Positions 1 to 6,940 of a stretch of DNA of 64,000 nt are shown here, one piece after another. The stretch spans positions 1-64,000 of the forward strand of contig JADJWR010000001.1 in assembly GCA_016716275.1 (NCBI GenBank). Reading direction: 5' to 3'. Below the pieces are notes generated by a model. That model was not told where the DNA came from. It saw only the letters and a program-made list of their open reading frames with translations, and did no database searches. Made by a program: the position numbers and the translations under genes. The stretch comes from Burkholderiales bacterium. Lineage in GTDB: Bacteria; Pseudomonadota; Gammaproteobacteria; Burkholderiales; Burkholderiaceae_F. The stretch's first letter is position 1. The number at the start of each line of letters is the position of its first letter.

Positions 1-916
1 TGCCGCGCTTCCAGCAGGCACGATCCCGGCGCGATCAACGTGCCTTATCCGGCCTGGGACAAGGTGGTGATCCACCGGCCTGCCGACAAGAACACGCAAC
101 CAGGTGTTCTTCTCTGCCAGGGCGTGACCTGCCAGATGAGCCCCGCTGTCGCAGCGCAAGGCGATCTGGTTCTCGGCCACTCGAACACCAAGGTCATCAC
201 GAGGGCGTTCCTGAATGGAAGACGAAGCGACTACCCGGTTACCCGGCCGGAGTTCGTCAAGGCTGCGCTTACCTCGACATGGCACATCCTGACGGTGATC
301 CTCGACGTGCGCTCACCGATCGAGAGCGCCGGCGGCCACCTCAAGGGCGCGGTGAATACGCTGGGCAGGCGCGGCGAAGCAGGGTTAAGAGCTTCCCGAC
401 CCGAAGCCGAAGGCGCCGATCATCGTCTTTATGGACGGCCGCGGTGGCGCGCTGAGGCGAAAGCCGCTGCGCAAGCACTGGTGAAAGCGGCCAGAGCAAC
501 GCAGGTGATGGAACAGGGCCTGCTCGGCTGGCAGTCGGCCGACTACGCGATCGAGCGGGCGCACCGGCGCTGACCAGATCGCCTACGTGCCCAGGCCGCG
601 TCCCGGCTCGATTCCTGCCGCCGAGTTCAGCAAGCCGGCGCAGGCGACGCCGGCCGAGCGTGCTGATCCTCGACGTGCGCAACCAGGACGTGCCAACGCC
701 GGTATGACTGGCGGCGCGGTGCTGATTCCTGACGAGGAACCGCAGGCCCGGCATGGCGAACTGCCGGGACAACGCGGATCATCGCCTACTGCTCCACCGG
801 TATCCGCGCCGAGATGGCCTACCACAGCCGCAGGACGTGGCCAGCAAGGCGGGCTTCCTGAACGCCGAGATCGACATCGCCAAGAACGGTAGTTTAAGGT
901 GACGCCGAAGCCGTAG
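1..916 (+). CDS. Triple rhodanese-domain protein, 5'-truncated and frame-disrupted
   Basis: Sulfurtransferase-like protein entering from the left edge. Domain 1 is seen as the piece with GAINVP followed by an LLCQGVTC active-site-like loop (to about base 225). Domain 2 has ILDVRSPIESAGGHLKGAVN and a QVMEQGLLGWQSADY end (about 280-570). Domain 3 has LILDVRNQD, GAVLIPDEE and the canonical active-site loop AYCSTGIRAEMAYH, ending KVTPKP before TAG at 914-916. Domains 2 and 3 can only be read by switching frame several times (near 365-420, 570-600, 680-790, 850), so the gene is either decayed or poorly sequenced. Rhodaneses move sulfane sulfur; the two YeeE/YedE-type genes downstream fit a thiosulfate/sulfur uptake role. 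The family call is solid, exact boundaries are not. Confidence 0.6.
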
Positions 917-1153
917 GCCGCCGCTTCACCGACGGACGGCGCGGCGGGCCCGGCCCTGACGCGCCTTTTCTTTCGCCGGTGCCGGAGCCATACCGGTATC
1001 GGGCGGCGTTCACGCTGCCGCCGCGGCTGTCAACCGCCTGCCGTGTCAGCGCTTAAGGCAAGCCGCCCGAACGGCCGCGACAGCCTGACATCCGGCCCTG
1101 AGCGCCGGCGCAGCCGCGCGTACCGAAGACCACCAACCGAGGAGAGGGAACCG

Positions 1154-1354
1154 ATGAACAACCGTTGACCGCCATCTCGACGCCGTTGTTCGCAGCCTCG
1201 CTCGTCATACGCGCAGACCGCCGCCGCGCCGGGCTGGCGACGAAGAAGGCCAGCCAGAGAGTCGATCCCGCCAAAGCCGAGCGCGAAGAAGGCCGAGCCC
1301 GCGAATGCCGAAGCCAAGAAGGACGAGAAGAAGAAGCCTGGCGGCGGCCGCTGA
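1154..1354 (+). CDS. Small exported Lys/Ala-rich protein, frame-disrupted
   Basis: A ribosome-binding-like purine stretch (GGAGAGGGAA) precedes ATG at 1154. The ATG frame stops after four codons, but the next frame gives a signal-peptide-like LTAISTPLFAASL, and the original frame resumes with AEPANAEAKKDEKKKPGGGR before TGA at 1352-1354. The pieces together look like a ~65-aa protein with an N-terminal export signal and a basic tail, broken by compensating indels. No family recognised. A clear terminator hairpin follows at 1394. It sits between the rhodanese and YeeE genes and may belong to that sulfur module; this is inference from position only. Confidence 0.35.
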
Positions 1355-1393
1355 TCGGCGCCGCGGCGCCGCGCTGTCTGCAGCCGCGGCGAG

Positions 1394-1427
1394 ATCGCCC
1401 GGGTCGGGTACCCGGGCGATTTGTTTT
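1394..1427 (+). terminator. Rho-independent terminator
   Basis: Perfect 10-bp stem ATCGCCCGGG / CCCGGGCGAT (1394-1403 and 1411-1420) with a 7-base loop, followed by TTGTTTT at 1421-1427. It closes the rhodanese/small-protein unit before the YeeE gene. Confidence 0.7.
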
Positions 1428-1498
1428 GCGCGCGGTCAATCGACGATGGCACGGTGGTCCGGCACCTACGGGTACTTTGCCCGCGAAGGAGATCGACG

Positions 1499-2056
1499 AT
1501 GAGTGCCGTCAGTCCGACGTCGTCGTTTGCCGGGCACCGGGGGCCCAGTCGCCGGCCTGCGCGCCGCCAGATGAACCCTGGCACTGGCCGGTTTCGGCCT
1601 CGGCCTGGTCCTGCTGGCCTCGTTCCTGATCATGGGGTTGCGGCCTGGCGCTACCGCCGCCTCCGCTCGGTGGCCGCCCTGGGGGAGCGGCCTGGTCGCG
1701 CCGGGAATGGACCGCCGCTAACCCGGCGCCGAAGGGCTATTTCGCCGAACCGCCCTGGATCAACTGGACTTACCTGATCGGCGGCCTTTGTCGGCAGCCC
1801 GGTGTCGACGAAGTTCGCCGGTGACGTCCGCTCGGCGCGTCGAGACGCGGCCCGCAGCTGGGCGTCGGCGCCCGGGCCTGGCGCTGGTCGCCGGCGGCGC
1901 GCTGGCGGCGATCGGCGCTAAGCTCGCTATGGCTGCACCAGCGGCCATGCGCTGACCGGCGGCGCGTTGCCCAACGTCGGCAGCTGGATCTTCATGCTGG
2001 CCGTTTTAACCGGCGCCTATGCGCTGGCTTATTTCGTGCGGAGGCAGTGGCGATGA
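1499..2056 (+). CDS. YeeE/YedE-type sulfur transport membrane protein, frame-disrupted
   Basis: ATG at 1499 follows AAGGAGATCGACG. Reading across frame switches gives an N-terminal helix (LALAGFGLGLVLLASFLIMGL), then GYFAEPPWINWTYLIGGLFVGSP, a glycine-rich helix LALVAGGALAAIGAK, and YGCTSGHALTGGAL with the following helix WIFMLAVLTGAYALAYF, ending RRQWR-TGA. The GCTSGH segment is the conserved motif of YeeE/YedE (DUF395) proteins, which import thiosulfate or related sulfur species. At least two indels are needed to join the pieces. A second YeeE-type gene follows 70 bases later; such proteins often occur as tandem halves beside rhodanese genes, as here. Confidence 0.6.
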
Positions 2057-2126
2057 AAGCGGCCCGTCCGTTTGTAGGTTCTCGGCCGTCCCTCGCGGGG
2101 ACTGCCCGCAGGGTGAAGGAGGCCGG

Positions 2127-2726
2127 ATGAACCTGCCCTGTATGCCTGGGCGAGCTGATCAGCGACTCGGCAGGACTGCCGCTGGCGCTGCCGCTCGGCT
2201 TCGGCTTCGGCTGTTCCTCGAGCGGGCCGGCTGGCAGCTCGTGCCGCCTGTGCGCGCAGTTCTACCTGTACGACATGACGGTGCTGAAGGTGATGTTCAC
2301 CGCGATCATCACCGCGATGGTCGGCCTGTGGGCATTCTCGGCGCCGGGCTGCTCGACCTGTCGATGGTCTACCTGACGCCGACCTCGATCGCGCGCAGCT
2401 GGCCGGCGGCGGTGCTGCTCGGCGCCGGCTTCATCGTCGGCGGCTATTGCCCCGGCACCGCGGTGACGGCGGCGGCCAGCGGCAGCGGCGACGGCTACGT
2501 GTACATCGGCGGCTTCATGGCCGGGCTGTTGTTCTATGCGCTTGCTTTCGTCGGCCTGGAAGAACGGGCCAACGCCGCCAGCATCGGCGAAATGACACCG
2601 CCGCAGGCATTCGGCGTTCCGTACGGCGCAGTGGTGCTCGGCGTGGTGGTGATGGCCGGCCTGATGTTCGCCGGCGCCGAGTGGTCGGAACGGAAGTTCG
2701 CCCACATGCGGCCGGGCGCGCGCTGA
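2127..2726 (+). CDS. YeeE/YedE-type membrane protein (second half of pair), frameshift near the start
   Basis: ATG at 2127 lies behind GAAGGAGG. After a frame disruption around 2140-2330 the protein reads LPLALPLGFGFG, then LCAQFYLYDMTVLKVMFTAIITAM, LLDLSMVYLTPTSIA, GAGFIVGGYCPGTAVTAAASG and two more helices, ending MRPGAR. FYLYDMTVLKVMFTAI and GGYCPGT are hallmark stretches of the YeeE/YedE partner protein. About five membrane segments. Together with the preceding YeeE gene and the rhodanese it forms a sulfur-uptake module. From about 2330 to the stop the frame is clean, so the disruption is confined to the N-terminal part. Confidence 0.65.
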   Translation: MNLPCMPGRADQRLGRTAAGAAARLRLRLFLERAGWQLVPPVRAVLPVRHDGAEGDVHRDHHRDGRPVGILGAGLLDLSMVYLTPTSIARSWPAAVLLGAGFIVGGYCPGTAVTAAASGSGDGYVYIGGFMAGLLFYALAFVGLEERANAASIGEMTPPQAFGVPYGAVVLGVVVMAGLMFAGAEWSERKFAHMRPGAR

Positions 2727-2745
2727 ACCTCGGCTGCTCATTGGA

Positions 2746-2769
2746 AAGGGCGGGAACAATCCTGCCCTT
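2746..2769. terminator. Hairpin between convergent genes
   Basis: AAGGGCGGGA / TCCTGCCCTT stem with one mismatch and a 4-base loop, between the convergent YeeE and FadL genes. There is no strong T-tract on either side, so termination is inferred from position. Confidence 0.4.
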
Positions 2770-2821
2770 GCCCAGTGGCGAGCCCCGCCCCTGTCCCGCG
2801 AGGGGCGGCGGATCGCCAGAA

Positions 2822-4110
2822 TCAGAACCGCCAGCCGTAGGCGACGCCGAACGAGTACTGCTTCATCTTCAGGTTGATGTCGCTGCGCGCCGAAGGCGGG
2901 CGGAACCGAGTTGACGCCGTTCACCTCTACCGTCGGCGCATACATGAAGGCGAAGCTCAACTCCGACTTGTTGGCCAGCGTCCAGGTCGCACCGAGCGTC
3001 CAGTGGTCCTCGACCACGCCCGGCGCCAGGAAGTTGAAGAACGTCTCGCTCTGCGTGGGATCGGCTGCTCGCCATAGTTGTAGCCGCTGCGGACGGTCCA
3101 CTGCGGGTTGATCGCGTACTGCACGCCGAGCTTGTAGGCGGTGACGTCGTCCCAGCCGAGCCCGCGCCGCTGTCGGTGCCGAGCGGCGCCTGGAACAGGT
3201 TCGGCAACAGCGGGTTGTTGATCGACTTGATGCCCGGAGTAGTCGATCCGCACGACGTCGAAGGCCAGGGTCAGGCCGGTCATCGGCGTGAAGGCGACGC
3301 CGATGCCGTAGTTGGCTGATGTCGAAGCCGCCCTGCTCGGCGAACAGGCCCTTGTACTCGTCGAGCCTGCTCATGCTGGTCTTCGACTGGTAGGTCAGGC
3401 CGACGGCGAGGTTCGGCGTGAACTGGCCGAGATAGCCGATCCGCACGCCGACGCCGTACGACCAGTCGTTGCCGTTGTCGGTGACCTTGTCCGGATACAT
3501 CGAGAAGCGCGGCGCCATCGGGCTCGAGCCGTCGCCGGTGAAGTTCTCCAGACCGTGCGCCTTGAAGCGCTGCACGGCGAGGTTCAGCGAGATGCCCACC
3601 GCGTGCTGCGGCGTGATCTTGTAGCCGAGGGTCGGCGCGATGAAAGCTGCGACAGGTCGACGCCCGCCGAGCCGAGCCGAACAGCGGGAACGGCTTGTCG
3701 TAGTCGGTGTTCATGCCGCCGTTGCTGTAGACCGAGACGCCGAGCGACATCGCGCTGTTCAGCATCTGGTTGTAGCCGAACTCGGGGATGAAGAAGTTCG
3801 ACGACCCGTTGCCCTCGCACACCGTGCCGCTGAAGGGCAGCGGGCTGCCGACCAGTTGCGATTCGCGGATCGGCCGGAAGTAGTTCAGGCCGAAATCGAT
3901 CCGGTTGCCGAGCATCGCCATGCCAGCCGGGTTGATCGCCGCGGCGATCGCGTCCTGCGGCAGCGCGACGCCGGCGCCGCCCATGCCGATCGACTTGATG
4001 CCGTAGCCGTGCGAAAAGTAGCCGTTGGTGGCCTGCGCCGGTGTCGCCAGCAGCAGCGGCACGAAAGCGGCGGCCACTGCTGCCGCTGCCGAATGAAGCC
4101 TGCATTTCAT
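2822..4110 (-). CDS. FadL/OmpP1-family outer-membrane transporter, frame-disrupted
   Basis: Outer-membrane beta-barrel for uptake of hydrophobic substrates such as long-chain fatty acids or aromatics. It begins with a signal peptide (MKCRLHSAAAAVAAAFVPLLLATPAQA) followed by TNGYFSHGYGIKSIGMGGAGVALPQDAIAAAINPAG, the classic FadL N-terminal hatch region. The barrel follows in pieces (LGYNQMLNSAMSLGVSVYSNGG, then AVQRFKAHGLENF, SYGVGVRIGYLGQFTPNLAVGLTY) and ends KQYSFGVAYGWRF. Five or so frame switches are needed between about 3660 and 2900. Total length (~429 codons) is right for the family, so the disruptions look like small indels in an otherwise complete gene. Promoter side faces the 4111-4403 GC-rich gap, where I see only short GC repeats. 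Confidence 0.8.
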
Positions 4111-4403
4111 GGTGGTCCCCCCATCGATGGTCTGCCCGGATCTCGCGGCCGCGAGGCGCGGCTGGATCGCCGCCCAGTGTGACCGGCATATTCATTGCAG
4201 GGCCTGCCGACGGTCAACGATGCGCCGCCGCAATGGGGTACTCAGCATGGTTTGCGCGACAGTGCCGCGGCCCGCCTTTGGTCCGCCCGCCGGGGCAGGC
4301 CGGCGGCGGTCCGCCGGCCGAATCGGCGGCAGGTGGGCCCGTCGCAGCGAAGCGTCGTCGGCCCGCCGGCCTCCGGCTTGCCGGCGCTACGGCGCTGCCG
4401 TGA

Positions 4404-4633
4404 TCAGCCGAGTTCGCCGCGCTCGACCAGCTCGCGGATGCGCCAGACGGTGTCGATGTCGGCACTGCGGCAAGCCTGCTCGCGCAGCTGGCGGGTCATG
4501 CGGCCAGCCCGAGCACGAATTCGGTCGGCTGTTCGGCACGGCGCAGCAGGCCGCGCCACAGTTGCTCCCGCGAGACCTCGGTGAGCAGCGGCTGCAGCGG
4601 GTCGTTGATCTGGACGAGGTGCTCGAAGCGCAT
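4404..4633 (-). CDS. AtaL-like SRPBCC (DUF1857-type) protein, internally shortened
   Basis: ATG at 4633 starts MRFEHLVQINDPLQPLLTEV followed by SREQLWRGLLRRAEQPTEF, the typical beginning of the DUF1857/AtaL-like SRPBCC family (usually ~150 aa). After VLGLAA a stop overlaps a new ATG (ATGA at about 4499-4502), and the other frame continues TRQLREQACRSADIDTVWRI then RELVERGEL, which resembles the family's C-terminal helix. About 80 residues of the middle appear to be missing, so this is probably a deletion derivative or an assembly collapse. It lies just downstream of queC on the same strand. Function of the family is not established here. Moderate confidence in the N-terminal match, low in the rest. 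Confidence 0.4.
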
Positions 4634-4658
4634 CGTCGGCACCCGCGCCGCGGCGACC

Positions 4659-5385
4659 TCAGCTGGCGGTCGCTGCGCGGGTCGCCTGCCAGGCTTCCCA
4701 GCCGGCGGCGCGCAGGCCGCAGGCCGGACACAGGCCGCAGCCGCGGCCCCATTCGAACAGCTTGCTGCGCTCGCCGAGGTAGCAGCTGTTGGTCTCCTCG
4801 CGGATCAGCTGCACCAGTTCTTCGCCGCCGAGCTCGTGCGCCAGCTGCCAGGTCGCGGCCTTGTCCAGCCACATCAGCGGCGTCTCGATGGTGAGCGGGT
4901 GGTCCATGCCCAGCGACAGCGCCACCTGCAGTGCCTTGAGCGTGTCGTCGCGTCCGTCCGGGTAGGCCGAGAGTAGTCGGTTTCGCACATGCCGCCGACC
5001 AGCACCGGGATGTCGCGCCGGTAGGCCACTGCCGCGGCGTGAGTGAAGAACATCAGGTTGCGGCCGGGAACGAAGCTCTCGGGCAGTCCCTTCGCCGCCA
5101 TGTGGACCGCGGCTTCCGGCGTCGGCGCGGTGTGCGCCAGCTGTGCCAGCTCGGGCATCTCGATCCGGTGATCGGTGCCGAGCCTGGCGCTCCACCGTGG
5201 AAAGCGCTCGCGCAGTGCGGCGATGAAGCCGAGCCGGCCATCCACCTCGACCTGGCGGCGCTGCGCGTAATCGAAGCCGATCGTCTCGACACGCTCGAAG
5301 CGCGCCAGCGACCACGCCAGACAGGTGGCGGAGTCCTGACCTCCGGACAGCAGAACGAGCGCGGCCTTTGCACGGGCGAAAGTCT
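4659..5385 (-). CDS. queC: 7-cyano-7-deazaguanine synthase QueC, frame-disrupted
   Basis: Converts 7-carboxy-7-deazaguanine to preQ0 with ATP and ammonia in queuosine synthesis. The PP-loop motif AALVLLSGGQDSATCLAW is at the N-terminus, then IGFDYAQRRQVEVD, FVPGRNLMFFTHAAAVAYRR and GGMCETDYS, followed after a frame switch near 4972 by AYPDGRDDTLKALQVALSLG. The zinc-binding C-terminus is intact: SCYLGER, then CGLCPACGLRAAGWEAW. No in-frame start codon precedes the PP-loop (a TAG lies four codons upstream), although a GTG exists one base out of frame, so a second indel probably hit the start. Length matches the ~230-aa family. Identification is firm, exact 5' end uncertain. Confidence 0.8.
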
Positions 5386-5550
5386 AAGAGCGCGAGTGCC
5401 GATTTAGACGTCGGGTAATCGCCGTAACCGGCGGCCCGGCGGCGGCCGATGCGCGCGCGCGTGCACAGCTTCAGCGCTCTTCCCTCGGGCCGTCGGCGCT
5501 TGCTGCGATTGCCCCTTGCACCGCTCGGGTGATCGGACTAACGGGAATGG

Positions 5551-5590
5551 GTGTCTCGCGGGCGAGCCGCTGTCGGCGCCCGCGACACAC
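5551..5590. other. Long GC hairpin upstream of GST gene
   Basis: GTGTCTCGCGGGCG (5551-5564) pairs with CGCCCGCGACACAC (5577-5590) in 13 of 14 positions around a 12-base loop. No T-tract follows on the + strand. It lies in the 282-base divergent gap between queC and the glutathione S-transferase gene, so it may be a terminator for upstream transcription or an operator. Confidence 0.4.
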
Positions 5591-5667
5591 CCGCGCTGTC
5601 CTGCCCCCGCAAGACCCGCCAGGCTTGCTTGCTATTCTCGACCGCAAACGTCGACGAGGAGGCAGAC

Positions 5668-6281
5668 ATGAAGCTCTACTACAGCCCCGGCGCCAGTTCG
5701 CTGGCCGCGCACATCGCCCTGCGCGAGTCGGGCCTGTCGTCCGACCTGGAGCGCGTCAGCCTGAAGACCAAGAAGACGGCCGGCGACGCCGACTACCTGC
5801 GCGTCAATCCCAAGGGCTACGTGCCGGCGCTGCGGTTCGAGGACGGCAGCCTGCTCACCGAGGGCCCGGCGATCATGCTGCGGGTCGGCGACCAGGTGCC
5901 GGAAAAGCAGGCTGGCGCCGTCGCCGGGCACGATGGAGCGCTATCACCTGATCGAGTGGCTGAACTTCATCGCCACCGAGCTGCACAAGAACTTCGGCGC
6001 GCTGTTCGATCCGGGCGCGCCGGATGCCGCGAAGGCCGCCGCCCGCGCCAGGCTCGACAAGCGGCTCGACTACCTGGACCGGACGCTCGGCGACGCGCCG
6101 TTCCTGCTCGGCGAGCACTTCACGGTGGCCGACGGCTACCTGTTCACCGTGCTCGGCTGGGGCCGGCTGGTCGACGTCGACATCGCCCGCTGGCCGCATC
6201 TGGCCGCCTACGCCGGCCGCATCGGCGCGCGGCCGAAGGTGCTCGACACGCTGCGGGCCGAGGGCCTGCTGAAGGGGCTGA
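5668..6281 (+). CDS. Glutathione S-transferase, one internal frameshift
   Basis: Cytosolic enzyme conjugating glutathione to electrophiles. ATG at 5668 sits behind AGGAGGCAGAC. The N-terminal thioredoxin-fold domain reads MKLYYSPGASSLAAHIALRE, with NPKGYVPAL and the glutathione-contacting EDGSLLTEGPAI. A frameshift near 5885-5930 separates it from the helical domain MERYHLIEWLNFIATELHKN to FLLGEHFTVADGYLFTVL (the conserved N-capping-box region). Usual length ~200 aa, matching. The second frame runs on past 6281 without a stop, so a further indel near 6270-6281 probably hides the true TGA. GstA-like beta-class protein by sequence; the Ser in SPGASS replaces the Cys common in that class. Confidence 0.75.
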
Positions 6282-6295
6282 GCGAGGCGGCGGCC

Positions 6296-6670
6296 ATGGC
6301 GATCGCCGCGCCGCCGCTGGTCCTGCTCGACTCCGGTGACACAGGTCGAGCCGGCGCACGCCGGCCGGCTGGTGGTCACCGGTTCGCACGGCGGCGCCAG
6401 CGTGGTGCCGTACGCGCGTGCGGTGCGCGCCTGGCTGTACGTCTTCAACGACGCCGGCGGCGGCAAGGACGGCGCGGGCGTCGCTGCGCTCGAGCTGCTC
6501 GACGCCGACGGCATCGCCGCGGTGACGGTGGCGCACTCCTCGGCGCGCATCGGCGAGGCGCTCGACGCGTGGCAGCACGGCGTGGTGTCGCAGGCGAATG
6601 CCGCGGCGCGGCGCTCGGTCTGCAGGTCGGTGCCGCGCTGCGCGAGTTGCTCGGCGGCAAGACGCACTGA
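6296..6670 (+). CDS. Conserved hypothetical protein, frame-disrupted
   Basis: ATG at 6296 gives MAIAAPPLVLLDS, then after a one-base shift VTQVEPAHAGRLVVTGSHGG followed by ASVVPYARAVRAWLYVFND, AGGGKDGAGVAALELLDADG, and after a second shift near 6605 LGLQVGAALRELLGGKTH and TGA. The glycine-rich GSHGGASV and NDAGGGKDGAG loops suggest a small nucleotide- or phosphate-binding fold, but I do not assign a function. About 120 aa. It follows the GST gene directly and may be cotranscribed. The same pattern of single-base disruptions as in the neighbouring genes argues for a common cause. Confidence 0.5.
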   Translation: MAIAAPPLVLLDSGDTGRAGARRPAGGHRFARRRQRGAVRACGARLAVRLQRRRRRQGRRGRRCARAARRRRHRRGDGGALLGAHRRGARRVAARRGVAGECRGAALGLQVGAALRELLGGKTH

Positions 6671-6782
6671 TCCGCGGCGGTCGCGAACCGTCTGACCGAC
6701 AAGCTCCGGCCGAAGCCTCCGATTACGAGCGGGGCGGCGTTGCGCCACTGCTGTGACGGCGTCGCCTTTCGGCGACAGCGCG

Positions 6783-6801
6783 TGTAACGATTGTCGTTAC
6801 A
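6783..6801. promoter_or_regulatory. Inverted repeat upstream of arrA, possible operator
   Basis: TGTAACGA-TTG-TCGTTACA, a perfect 8-bp inverted repeat with a 3-base centre, 140 bases before the arrA start. Position and symmetry suit a dimeric regulator site. The protein that would bind it is unknown; the only regulator in the island is the ArsR at 11363. Confidence 0.4.
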
Positions 6802-6940
6802 GCTTCCCGCCGTCTCCGACCTCGCCAGTCAACTATTCCATGGAGGACATAGGGTTTCTGATGTCGGTCAATCTTTACTTGCTGAGCCGGCGCAGAGTGC
6901 GACTGTTCGAAGAATCTCGAACTGTCTGTGCGGAGGAGCT

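Noticed and set aside
5873..6748. Long minus-strand frame over GST and hypothetical genes
   Set aside because: Antisense to conserved GST sequence, arginine/alanine-rich, no start signal.
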